This document shows, in pieces, positions 1 to 7,283 of a stretch of 10,413 bases of DNA. The position numbers and the translations under genes are program-made. The stretch is taken from NCBI GenBank assembly GCA_051745935.1, contig JBNJEM010000253.1, positions 1-10,413 of the forward strand, given 5' to 3'. The notes under the pieces were generated by a model. The model ran no database searches. It was not told the origin of the DNA and saw only the letters and a list, made by a program, of their open reading frames with translations. Source of the stretch: JBNJEM01 sp051745935 (GTDB lineage: Bacteria; Planctomycetota; Planctomycetia; Pirellulales; Pirellulaceae). Every line of letters begins with the position of its first letter. Position 1 is the stretch's first letter.

Positions 1-69
1 GGTGATAATGTACCAAGCGAGCAGCGCGGCCAATGCAAACGCAGCCAGTTTAGTTATAACCTTGATCAT
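1..69 (-). CDS. N-terminus of a hypothetical membrane-anchored or exported protein (partial)
   Basis: An ATG at 69-67 opens a frame that runs without a stop to the left edge. Its 23 residues begin MIKVITKLAAFALAALLAWY: two lysines near the start, then a continuous hydrophobic stretch. That is the pattern of a signal peptide or an N-terminal membrane anchor. A GGGGAG Shine-Dalgarno sits at 84-79, nine bases before the start, and a sigma70-like promoter lies just upstream (126-154). These support a real gene with its own transcription start rather than the last gene of the long operon. Too little is visible to name a family. Confidence 0.6.
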   Translation of the reverse strand, partial: MIKVITKLAAFALAALLAWYIIT

Positions 70-125
70 GGAATTGTTCTCCCCAGTTGCATTGTTGTAA
101 CAGCTAGCCGATTTTCGATCAGCGG

Positions 126-154
126 TTTATAGGAGATGTCCGGCGCTTGCCCAA
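126..154 (-). promoter_or_regulatory. Sigma70-like promoter for the gene starting at 69
   Basis: On the minus strand TTGGGC (154-149) and TATAAA (131-126) are separated by exactly 17 bases. Transcription would begin near 119 and leave about 50 bases of leader before the ATG at 69. The -10 matches five of six consensus bases; the -35 has the TTG but not the ACA. Found by eye only. Confidence 0.5.
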
Positions 155-276
155 CTATCGCAAGTACGATGTCGATCCTGAACCACCTCTGACTGAATGC
201 CCCCCTCGGAAACGGGAAACGGCGACAGCCAACCGCCCACTGCAAGGCTCTGCTTCATGTTCACCGAACTCGACTT

Positions 277-291
277 GGCTGTTTAACAGCC
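277..291. repeat. Perfect 15-base inverted repeat in the spacer after the operon
   Basis: GGCTGTT, one central T, then AACAGCC. It lies in the 299-bp gap (70-368) between the beta-helix gene and the gene starting at 69, upstream of the candidate promoter at 126-154. No T-run follows on either strand, so a rho-independent terminator is unlikely. It could be an operator or a 3' end hairpin. Apart from this and the promoter I see no gene in the gap. Confidence 0.4.
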
Positions 292-368
292 CGTAACAAA
301 ACCGAGCTCTCGCTTCCAAAACTCCTTGGATTACGGGATGCCAGCTCATTCCGTGCAAGGGAAGGATT

Positions 369-1889
369 TTACGATCCCCATGCATCCCCCAGACCATTGA
401 TCTTCCGCCTGGACAATTTCTTAGGCGTGGGGTTCGGCTCCTGCTGCTTCGACTTGGGGGCTTTGTCGGCAGATTTCTTCGCCAATTTGCCAGTATTTGG
501 TGAAGCGGGTTCCGTCTGCTCATTGGCGGCTGAAGGTTCCGGCGAGCTTGGTGGCTGTTGCGCTGTCGGGGGAGGTGCGGCTGTTTGACTTTCGGTTTCC
601 GAACGTTTTGAATCCTCGGGCGGTGTGCCAGCGGACTGAGAGCCGAAGACGCCCCCCATTGGGATACTGCTCGTTCTGGTGGATGGTTGGCTTGTGGTGG
701 CCGGTTTAGCCGGGCCGTTTTGCTGTGCAGTCGTCTTCTGTTTGAAGGCGCTCTTTGCTGGGTCGGGCACGACGGCAGGTTTCTTCCTTGGGGGGGCAGA
801 AGGTGGACGCACCGGGATCTTCGTGGATGCGACGGGCTGAGAACTGCGGCTCTCAGGCCCAGGTTGAGGCGGTGTCTGAACCGGTTCGCTCTCGGATTCC
901 GGTTCTGGCCTGGTTTCGATGACAACTGGCTTCTGCGATTGCTGGGACGGACTTTGAGGTGATGAAGGGGGGGACGACTGAGACGAAGGCGGCTGGGCTG
1001 GTGGTTGTGTGGCCCCGGTCGAGGCCGCCGGCTGGGGGGAAGACGCCGGAGCTGCTGCCTGTGAAACAGGCGTTGACCTCACATCTTCGGGTTCCCATAC
1101 CACCTGCCCGGCCCCTTCTGTCCCTTCGTCCGGTTTGCGGGCGACATGTCCATCCACGCGAATGCGGCGGGTGAGAAAAGCTGTCTGCAATAGCATGCTT
1201 CCCAGCAGTCGCGTGCCTGGAGAGATTGGGTCAATTTTGAGAGTAAGGGCTGCTACCCCGGAACTCCGGATGTTTTCCGGGGTGATGTTCAAGCCTGCTA
1301 TTTCTGATTTTAGGCGGCAGGGGATGGGGACTGCGAGCCTCAGAGTGAACTCGTGTGGCTGATTCGCCTTGATGGTCCCAATATGAACGGACCTCGGGTA
1401 ACGCCAAGTGCCCTCTTCCTCCGGGACGCCGATGACGTCGCCCCGCACAACAACATCGTTGAGCGCAACGTGAACACCCGGCTTAACCGCCAAGGCGCAC
1501 GTCTCGTCATCGCTCAGCTTCTTCTCGTTTCCCGTGACCTCAATCTCGATATTGGTGAGGGTCACGCCATCTGTCTGTACGAAAACAACAGGACCCTTCT
1601 TGCTCCATATAGACCGTCCCCGCCCATTAATGGTGATTGGCCGGGCAATAACGACCGGCCCTCCATATTCGCCTCGGGACATGTCGAGAGTCAGCATACC
1701 GCCTCGACTCACCGCATCGATCTGTTCTTGAAGTCCACCACTCATTGTGTTTGCAGCGCTCGCTCCCACACTTGCGGGCGTTTGACTCACGACGCTTCCA
1801 GAACTGTTGCTATCGGTCTTTGTCTGGCCGGAAGAGTGCTTGCCGCCGCTTCCCCTACCTTTTCCTCCGAGCAAATCGCGTAAGCCCAT
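369..1889 (-). CDS. Beta-helix-like protein with a long Pro/Ser/Thr/Gln-rich tail
   Basis: 506 residues, ATG start, 23 bases after the kinase gene; the SD is weak (TTGGGG), so translation may depend on the upstream gene. Residues 1-17 (MGLRDLLGGK...) form a short N-terminal motif, followed by a Ser/Gly-rich linker to about 50. Residues 54-155 contain short strands with turns (for example GPVVIARPITINGRG and VTLTNIEIEVTG), the look of a right-handed parallel beta-helix (pectate-lyase-like fold). Residues 165-250 look like a second all-beta, possibly Ig-like domain. From about 270 to 490 the chain is dominated by Pro, Ser, Gln, Thr and Lys and is almost certainly disordered. There is no signal peptide, so it is probably cytoplasmic. 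Function is unknown; as the last gene after a kinase and phosphatase it could be their substrate or a scaffold (inference). Confidence 0.85.
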   Translation of the reverse strand: MGLRDLLGGKGRGSGGKHSSGQTKTDSNSSGSVVSQTPASVGASAANTMSGGLQEQIDAVSRGGMLTLDMSRGEYGGPVVIARPITINGRGRSIWSKKGPVVFVQTDGVTLTNIEIEVTGNEKKLSDDETCALAVKPGVHVALNDVVVRGDVIGVPEEEGTWRYPRSVHIGTIKANQPHEFTLRLAVPIPCRLKSEIAGLNITPENIRSSGVAALTLKIDPISPGTRLLGSMLLQTAFLTRRIRVDGHVARKPDEGTEGAGQVVWEPEDVRSTPVSQAAAPASSPQPAASTGATQPPAQPPSSQSSPPSSPQSPSQQSQKPVVIETRPEPESESEPVQTPPQPGPESRSSQPVASTKIPVRPPSAPPRKKPAVVPDPAKSAFKQKTTAQQNGPAKPATTSQPSTRTSSIPMGGVFGSQSAGTPPEDSKRSETESQTAAPPPTAQQPPSSPEPSAANEQTEPASPNTGKLAKKSADKAPKSKQQEPNPTPKKLSRRKINGLGDAWGS

Positions 1890-1912
1890 CTGTCGAACCC
1901 CAACTTTTCAAT

Positions 1913-3394
1913 CTATGGAATCATCCGGACCGTTACCAGACGCCCCTTTTCGGCTTTCGAGAGTAGAATCTCATCTCCATCCTTAAGCGCACACGCTTGC
2001 TCTCTTGGGACCGGGTTGCCCGAAGGTGACACCATGGAGTCAAGCCCCCGGTTGATGAGAATCCATTGGCCTTGATAAAATTGAACGTCGGCCAACCCGG
2101 TGGGATCCGCGTTCTCATCCATGCGCTTGTTGGAAAAAGCGTGCCACTCGTGCAGGATTCTCTGGTCCCATGCAACAAGACAGTGGTTCTCAGGGCGAAA
2201 CTGGCCTTGTCGTGGAGCATAGTGGAAGTCGAGCACGGGCATCTGGCTCTTTACCTTCCATCCACACCAGGGACAAACGGGTTTCTGCCCGTCGATGTAG
2301 ACAAACCACTTCTCCGAGCACGATCCATTCCCACAGCGGATCAGCAGATCCTGAGTTCTGCAAAGCGCATCGATCCAGGCGGGTGCCACGGTGCGCTTCC
2401 TTGGGTCATGGAGACCGTCCACGAAGGTCTTCATGCAGCATTTCGAGAGATGCGGCCCCAGGGCGTCAAGTGTAACCTTCAGCTCGAATCGCCACGCTGG
2501 GTCTCTTGCTTTGCGCCCAGGGCGGTTGGAATCGTCCTGCGGATGCTCGATAAAGAGAGCCTTTTCGCCCATGGAAAGGCGTTCGTCTTCTTCTGCGGAA
2601 GCGGTGCTGTTTACTTTGGGGCCACGTAGTGGATGTCGGCGGAGAAGGTATTCGTAGATCAGGACGGCAAGGGCATGTAAATCAGTCCAATTAGAGGGCA
2701 GAACCCGTTGTGGATGCCCCATGGGCAGCGTAATGCCCGCCACGACCTCTGGCGCTATGTATCCCGGAGTGCCCAGGACATCGGGGGCGAATTTCTGGGG
2801 AACAACCAGGGAGTCGATATCGATAACCGAGCAGATTCCTAATTTCGGGTCAACGAGAACATTCTTGTTCGACAGGTCGGAATGCGCGAGCCCCGTCATA
2901 TGCATTTTGGCAACAGCGCGTGCCATTCGAGTACAAAGGTTGAGGTAGCCAAGCCAATCGCCCACGTCTTCAGGGGGAATGAGTTTGCGAAGCTTGGGGC
3001 TGGTAAACCACTTGCCTTCCTTGTCCTTGCCCGCAAATCGTCCGTTGGAAAAGAAAAAATTCGGCTGATATACGGGCGTCATGACGCCAAGACGCGGCTG
3101 GGTGATAATCGCAGTCGGCCAACAGAAAAGCTTCTTGAAATAATCGGCCGACCTCTGGCTTGGTGCGGCGCCACCATCCGTCCGAAGTACCGTCGGGTTG
3201 AAGCGGCCAATGATGCTCTCCAGCCGCGCAATACGGTTGGGGTCAGCTCCAGTGTTCTGGTCCTTAAAGAAACAGAGCGCCGAGCTCTTGTCGGGCGTGA
3301 AATAAACGACTTTCATGCCCCCTTCAGGCGGGTCGTCTTTGTGGACGTATTCAGCAGTCCGTCCATCCTTCAATGTTGCCCTTACAGTGTTCAA
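1913..3394 (-). CDS. Ser/Thr protein kinase of the TerY-P type with zinc ribbon and FHA-like tail
   Basis: 493 residues. The kinase domain covers roughly residues 10-345. K44 (in LCFFKD) is the candidate ATP-binding lysine. The catalytic loop is HSDLSNKN (H171, D173, N178). DID (192-194) stands in place of DFG. GTPGYIAPE (208-216) is the activation-segment end, and D238 lies in the helix after it. A four-cysteine zinc ribbon follows (C354-x4-C359 and C374-x2-C377). Residues 390-490 resemble the C-terminal half of an FHA domain (LINRG, then LKDGDEILL). A kinase beside a PP2C phosphatase and TerY VWA genes defines the TerY-P triad. No clear glycine-rich loop is seen, which is common in this divergent group. 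The start is TTG; it lies only two bases after an AGGAG that overlaps the upstream stop. A second in-frame TTG at 3373 has AAGG six bases upstream and is the alternative. Confidence 0.9.
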   Translation of the reverse strand: MNTVRATLKDGRTAEYVHKDDPPEGGMKVVYFTPDKSSALCFFKDQNTGADPNRIARLESIIGRFNPTVLRTDGGAAPSQRSADYFKKLFCWPTAIITQPRLGVMTPVYQPNFFFSNGRFAGKDKEGKWFTSPKLRKLIPPEDVGDWLGYLNLCTRMARAVAKMHMTGLAHSDLSNKNVLVDPKLGICSVIDIDSLVVPQKFAPDVLGTPGYIAPEVVAGITLPMGHPQRVLPSNWTDLHALAVLIYEYLLRRHPLRGPKVNSTASAEEDERLSMGEKALFIEHPQDDSNRPGRKARDPAWRFELKVTLDALGPHLSKCCMKTFVDGLHDPRKRTVAPAWIDALCRTQDLLIRCGNGSCSEKWFVYIDGQKPVCPWCGWKVKSQMPVLDFHYAPRQGQFRPENHCLVAWDQRILHEWHAFSNKRMDENADPTGLADVQFYQGQWILINRGLDSMVSPSGNPVPREQACALKDGDEILLSKAEKGRLVTVRMIP

Positions 3395-3399
3395 TGCTC

Positions 3400-4821
3400 C
3401 TAGCTCCGATACAGAAGAACCAGTGTGCGGTCGTCCGATGACCCCTTCTTTTCATATTTCAGCCAGTCCTGGAGAGCCTCCCCATCCCGGGGATTGGGGA
3501 TCACGCTGTGCATGACTCCCCGCACCGGATCCCCATCAACGGTCTGCAATCCTTCAATTGGGTCGCCGTTGAAGAGTTGCACAAGGCGTTTATCCTCCGG
3601 GAAAAAATCGTCCGCGACTCCGTCACACATGACGCCGATGCACTGGACATCCGTTTTGAGGGTGAATCTCACACGGTGGTCAAATGGCTTTTGCAGCAGA
3701 GGTTTCTTGTTCATGGGAGAATTCACAAAGATGGTCTCGCCGGCATACTCACCATAATCGGGATCTCCCATGACGGTGCAGTCCCCGCTCTTGGTGTAGA
3801 CAGCTATCGATCCATCGCCAACCTGTATTGTGCCAATGAGGTGTGCCTTTTTCCACGGGGCTACAACAGCCACGAGAAGGGTGGCAGAAAGATCGCCTGG
3901 AGCACACTTCCGCGTGTCTGCCTCACGCAGAATGCCATCTCTGGCTTCGCATGCTGCAAGAACCAAGTAGGCCTTGATCCTGTTGAGATCACTCCGCGTG
4001 GGGTTGTCATCTCTGCTCTTCTCGAGTTTCATCCCCGACAGGCAGTCTTTCAGTATCTGCACGCTGCCGTCGCAAGCTATTGTTGAGCCAATACGAGAGA
4101 GAGAAGCGGACCCCGCGCCGTCGGAAACGGCTATAACGGTCCAATCGTCAACCGCGTCCGCTGCATATGAATCGTCTCGCCATAGTGCCTTGTGTGCATG
4201 CAATTTCCCGCGCACGCTTGCTGCGATGATTCGCCATTCCTTGTCGCGCATCCATATTTCGTGGACCTCATGCTCAACCGGATCGTTCTGGTCCTCCGGG
4301 TCCAGCACCTTCCAACGAGGCTTGGGAATTGCAATTGTGACTTGGGCAGTGGCAGAGAGGGCGCCGGCCCTGGCAATGACGGCATACTTGCCGGCGGCGG
4401 TTCCGGCGGCGTACACGCCCTTCTCGTCAATCTCGCCGCCCTGCGCTGTCCATTCCGCGTTGGCCACTTTGACTAGAGCATCTTCGTTCGTTTGTGCTTT
4501 GACCTGAAAACCGACGGTTTCGCCGGCCTTCACTTCGGCGACCGGCGGCTCGATCAATAGACTCTTGAGCGTGCTTTCATCAACTTCTGAAGTCTCCGCG
4601 CCGCTCTCCGTCTGATCTTCGTTATCCTTAGCACGTTCCCGCTGCTCCGCAGCAGGCTGAAACCTAGGTTGCGACCGCGGCTCTGGGGCACCGGCACCGA
4701 CATCCTGCTTGGACGGTGCATCTGTTGCCTCGTTCGTACTCTTCAGAGGGAACCGATTCCGGCGTGCCGCGTCTTCTTGCTGCTTCGGCCTTTCCGGGCG
4801 TTCGCCATTCTCTGTCGTCAC
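3400..4821 (-). CDS. PP2C-family protein phosphatase with N-terminal Ig-like domain
   Basis: 473 residues, GTG start with GAGAGG upstream; it ends five bases before the kinase start. Residues 1-84 are charged and low-complexity. Residues 85-167 look like a bacterial Ig-like (BIG2-type) domain: EVKAGETVGFQVKA, then GVYAAGTAAGKYAVIARA. The phosphatase covers about 195-473 and has the PP2C metal-binding pattern: SDGAGS (D234), VGDGS (D336), CDGVADDF (D400, D404) and a final DDRT (D464). PP2C enzymes are Mg/Mn-dependent Ser/Thr phosphatases, so this is the natural opponent of the adjacent kinase. BIG2 domains are usually extracellular, but there is no signal peptide or membrane segment here, so the domain is probably an intracellular binding module. 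The phosphatase call is strong; the Ig-like call rests on pattern only. Confidence 0.92.
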   Translation of the reverse strand: MTTENGERPERPKQQEDAARRNRFPLKSTNEATDAPSKQDVGAGAPEPRSQPRFQPAAEQRERAKDNEDQTESGAETSEVDESTLKSLLIEPPVAEVKAGETVGFQVKAQTNEDALVKVANAEWTAQGGEIDEKGVYAAGTAAGKYAVIARAGALSATAQVTIAIPKPRWKVLDPEDQNDPVEHEVHEIWMRDKEWRIIAASVRGKLHAHKALWRDDSYAADAVDDWTVIAVSDGAGSASLSRIGSTIACDGSVQILKDCLSGMKLEKSRDDNPTRSDLNRIKAYLVLAACEARDGILREADTRKCAPGDLSATLLVAVVAPWKKAHLIGTIQVGDGSIAVYTKSGDCTVMGDPDYGEYAGETIFVNSPMNKKPLLQKPFDHRVRFTLKTDVQCIGVMCDGVADDFFPEDKRLVQLFNGDPIEGLQTVDGDPVRGVMHSVIPNPRDGEALQDWLKYEKKGSSDDRTLVLLYRS

Positions 4822-4867
4822 CTCAACCTCTCTTTCTCAGTCTCAAGTCCATATCCGCCGCGCGCCG

Positions 4868-5521
4868 TTACGGCACCAACATCACGCCCTGTGGCGGAGG
4901 CGGAAGCTCCTCGACCTTTTTGGAGCCTGATCCCACACTATGGCTTCTTTCCGTAACCGAAACCGTTACCCATTGCATGAAAGCCGCGAGCGTTCCCGGC
5001 TGAGTGTCGTGAAGTCTGATGGCGTGGTGCCCGAGGCGTTTCAGAATGACATCATCAACCTCCGGGCCAGCGCCACATGCAACGACGACCGCAAGACCGG
5101 ACGCACGGAAATCATCAACCGGGTCTTCCCAGTCGTCCGTCGGCTCGCCATCCGTGAACACAAACACCATGGGTTTCCAATCCCCCTTCTGATCCCGAGT
5201 GGTCTGACGGACTTCGTCGTGGATGCGTTCGGACAGCAGCTGCACGGCCTCGCCGAGGGCCGTTGTGCCAGACGCGTCCAAGTCCGGGACATCGATTTCC
5301 GCCAGGTCTGTCAGGGGCGCAACCAACTCCGCCGCACTACTGAAGGCAATCACGCTGACCCAGACAGTATCAAGCGCCTGCGGATCACTCCGGAGCTCCC
5401 CGATAAGACCTCGGAGCCCCATCTCCATCGCGGAGATGGGTTCTCCGGCCATTGAGGCGGAGCAATCCAAGAGCAGGTAGACGGGTAACCGCCTCATGCT
5501 TGCCGTTTGCTCCAATTCCAT
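4868..5521 (-). CDS. terY: TerY-type VWA protein (third tandem copy)
   Basis: 217 residues from the ATG at 5521, which has GAGGAG five bases upstream (5532-5527). The open frame extends back to 5638, but that extension would overlap the upstream gene and has no SD. A single VWA domain fills the protein. The metal-ion-dependent adhesion site is complete: DCSAS (D19, S21, S23), the threonine in SGTT (86-87) and FTDGEPTDDW (D124). It ends in a proline-rich strand, LPPPPQGVMLVP. It is more diverged from the two upstream copies than they are from each other (for example TERSHSVGSGSKK near the end). TerY-family VWA proteins accompany a kinase and a PP2C phosphatase; a role as binding adaptor is inferred. 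The symbol is used at family level only. Confidence 0.92.
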   Translation of the reverse strand: MELEQTASMRRLPVYLLLDCSASMAGEPISAMEMGLRGLIGELRSDPQALDTVWVSVIAFSSAAELVAPLTDLAEIDVPDLDASGTTALGEAVQLLSERIHDEVRQTTRDQKGDWKPMVFVFTDGEPTDDWEDPVDDFRASGLAVVVACGAGPEVDDVILKRLGHHAIRLHDTQPGTLAAFMQWVTVSVTERSHSVGSGSKKVEELPPPPQGVMLVP

Positions 5522-5555
5522 CACGTCTCCTCGGTAGTCTTTGACGATAATGCTC

Positions 5556-6215
5556 TCACGGAACAATGACGATGCCCTGGTCCGTCGGCGGCGGCGGGAG
5601 AGCCACGGCTGCCTCACCTTGCGCGGAAACGCTTGCACTTGTCGTGGAAATCGACGCGCTGACCCACTTCATGAAGGCACCCAATGTGCCGGGCGAGACA
5701 TCCTGCAAGCGGACTACGGTTTCGGTGACGCGCTTCAGAACCGCGTCATCAGCATCGGGTCCCGCGGCGCAACCGATGATATTCCCGAGCCGCCGGCGTT
5801 TCACTTCGTCGGCGGCACTCTCCCAACTATCGGTAGGCATACCGTCGGTCATGATGAAGACAAGCGGCTTGTAGTCGCCCTTCTGGTCCGCAGTGGTCTT
5901 GCGCACCTCTCTGTCAACGCATTGCAGCAGCGTCTTCAGCGCCTCGCCCATTGCGGTGGTACCTCCGGCGTTCAGATTGGGCTCCTGAAAGGACCCGATC
6001 TCCGTCAGGGAGACCGGTTGTCTAGCGCTGCTGTCGAAACTGATCACGCTGAGCCAAGCGGTTTCAAGTGCTTGGGGATCGCCCTGCAAATCCGAAACGA
6101 GCGCGCGCAGCCCCATGCGCACCGCTTCAATCGGCTCCCCGCTCATCGAACCCGAACAGTCCAACACCATGTAGACCGGAAGCCTACGCACTCCCGCACT
6201 CACTTCGTCAGCCAT
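5556..6215 (-). CDS. terY: TerY-type VWA protein (second tandem copy)
   Basis: 219 residues, ATG start with GGAAGG upstream. It lies 37 bases after the first copy and 34 bases before the third. It is a single VWA domain with a full metal site: DCSGS (19-23), GGTTAMG (84-90) and MTDGMPTDSW (D124). Residues 21-58 and 174-200 are identical to the first copy; the middle (61-110) and the tail differ, so the pair arose by tandem duplication and then diverged in selected parts. The C-terminus is LPPPPTDQGIVIVP, again ending in VP. It has no signal peptide and no other domain. Confidence 0.94.
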   Translation of the reverse strand: MADEVSAGVRRLPVYMVLDCSGSMSGEPIEAVRMGLRALVSDLQGDPQALETAWLSVISFDSSARQPVSLTEIGSFQEPNLNAGGTTAMGEALKTLLQCVDREVRKTTADQKGDYKPLVFIMTDGMPTDSWESAADEVKRRRLGNIIGCAAGPDADDAVLKRVTETVVRLQDVSPGTLGAFMKWVSASISTTSASVSAQGEAAVALPPPPTDQGIVIVP

Positions 6216-6252
6216 CTTGCCATCCTTCCGCAGTTACTTGATATTCTGTGGA

Positions 6253-6912
6253 TCACGGAACAATTTGGATTCCCTTGCCCTCTGGTAGAGCCGGAAGATT
6301 GACTGCTGCATCGCCTTGGGCGGAAACACTCGCACTCGTCGTGGAAATCGACGCGCTCACCCACTTCATGAACGCTCCCAGCGTGCCAGGCGAGGTGTCC
6401 TGAAGCCGAACGACAATCTCGGTGATCCTCTTCAGGACCGCCTCATCTGCTTGGGGGCCGGCGGCACACGCAATGATATTTCCCGGCTTCTGCTTCTTGA
6501 GATCGTCGGCTGGGCCCTGCCAACTGTCGGTAGGTTGTCCGTCGGTCATGAGAAACACGAGCGGTTTGTAGTCGCCTTTCTGGTTCTTTGTAGTCTTGCG
6601 GACCTCTTTCTTGATGCAGTCGGTGAGCACATTCATGGCCGCACCCAACGACGTTCCGCCGCCAGCGCTGATGGGCGCTTCCTGAAACGATGCAAGTTCG
6701 GTCAGGGGAACGGCCAGCTTTGCTTTACTCTCAAATGTGATGACGCTCAGCCACGCCGTTTCCAGGGCTTGGGGGTCGCCTTGCAAATCGGATACGAGCG
6801 CGCGTAACCCCATGCGTACGGCCTCGATTGGCTCCCCTGACATCGAACCCGAACAATCCAGAAGCAGATACACGGGAAGTCTTCTAACTCCTGCGGCGAT
6901 TTCCTCACTCAT
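6253..6912 (-). CDS. terY: TerY-type VWA protein (first tandem copy)
   Basis: 219 residues. The ATG at 6912 lies inside the last codons of the upstream remnant (ATGAGTGA, eight-base overlap), with AGGAGG ten bases before it. Its translation may therefore be coupled to that remnant. The VWA metal site is complete: DCSGS (19-23), GGGTSLG (84-90) and MTDGQPTDSW (D124). Residues 62-83, the loop before the metal-site threonine, differ most from the second copy, which may mean different partners (inference). It ends LPALPEGKGIQIVP. Confidence 0.94.
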   Translation of the reverse strand: MSEEIAAGVRRLPVYLLLDCSGSMSGEPIEAVRMGLRALVSDLQGDPQALETAWLSVITFESKAKLAVPLTELASFQEAPISAGGGTSLGAAMNVLTDCIKKEVRKTTKNQKGDYKPLVFLMTDGQPTDSWQGPADDLKKQKPGNIIACAAGPQADEAVLKRITEIVVRLQDTSPGTLGAFMKWVSASISTTSASVSAQGDAAVNLPALPEGKGIQIVP

Positions 6913-7259
6913 TGCCGTATGTCCTCCTCGTTTGCTTTACGTACTGCAGCCACCCCTTCTTCTGGTACCCTTTCTTCACGCTGCCGGGAACATCTTCCTT
7001 CAGCTTCCTCGCGTAGTTCGGGCTCTTCCCGTAACAGTCTCGCATCGAACCGCTCGCATCCAAGGCCACGCCGCCCTGCCAGCCCTTTGCCTCGCTGCCT
7101 CGGGGTTCCATCAGAATGGTAAACCAGACGCCGGTCTTGCCCGGAAGCTTCCGGATATCAACTTCCCCGAATTCCTTGCAGACGATGTCGCTGGGAAGCT
7201 GATGACTCTTCACGTCCTCGGCTTTGCCGCAGCCAAACAAACGGTCAAAGAAACGCCAT
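6905..7259 (-). pseudogene. Remnant of a third TerF-like VWA gene, broken at both ends
   Basis: The protein resembles residues 19-103 of the next gene upstream: LPSDIVCKEFGEV matches LPSNRVAKELGKV, and GWQGGVALDASGSM matches GWKTGLALDASASM. It has the DASGS metal motif but stops straight after the first VWA segment, at GWLQYVKQTRRTYGNE. About 259 residues present in the paralogue are missing, including the metal-site Thr and Asp. The 5' end is also odd. A well-placed AGGAG (7272-7268) precedes an ATG at 7259, yet that frame reads Met-Ala-Phe-Leu and then TGA. A +1 shift at CTTTGAC leads into the conserved frame, giving a start like MAFLDRLFGCGK. Without a shift, the frame is open only from a TTG at 7339, which overlaps the upstream gene by 56 bases and has no SD. 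It is either a decaying gene or a short peptide kept to couple translation. Confidence 0.65.
6923..6928 (-). promoter_or_regulatory. Shine-Dalgarno site of the first TerY gene, inside the remnant
   Basis: AGGAGG on the minus strand, ten bases before the ATG at 6912. It encodes the two arginines near the end of the remnant, so the deletion that shortened the remnant kept the next gene's ribosome binding site. Confidence 0.7.
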
Positions 7260-7272
7260 CGCCTTTTCTCCT
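7244..7272 (-). promoter_or_regulatory. Start region of the remnant with a CTTTGAC shift-type sequence
   Basis: AGGAG (7272-7268), eight bases, ATG (7259), GCG, TTT, CTT, TGA. The seven bases CTTTGAC (7250-7244) are the same as the +1 slip site of the release factor 2 gene prfB. The strong AGGGGG that stimulates slippage in prfB, three bases before CTT, is absent here. A plain one-base insertion (MAFFDRLF becoming frameshifted) explains it equally well. Confidence 0.4.
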
Positions 7273-7283
7273 GAACTCCGTGG

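Noticed and set aside
155..925. Minus-strand open frame of 256 codons
   Set aside because: It is an out-of-frame reading of the Pro/Ser-rich tail of the beta-helix gene, with low-complexity Arg/Pro/Ser composition and no SD.
5522..5638. N-terminal extension of the third TerY protein by 39 residues
   Set aside because: It would overlap the preceding gene, is Arg-rich and unlike the other TerY starts, while the ATG at 5521 has a good SD.
5541..6302. Long plus-strand open frame (253 codons) and a similar one at 6316-6807
   Set aside because: They lie antisense to two paralogous TerY genes with clear VWA motifs. Their similarity to each other follows from the paralogy, and they have no SD or recognisable family.
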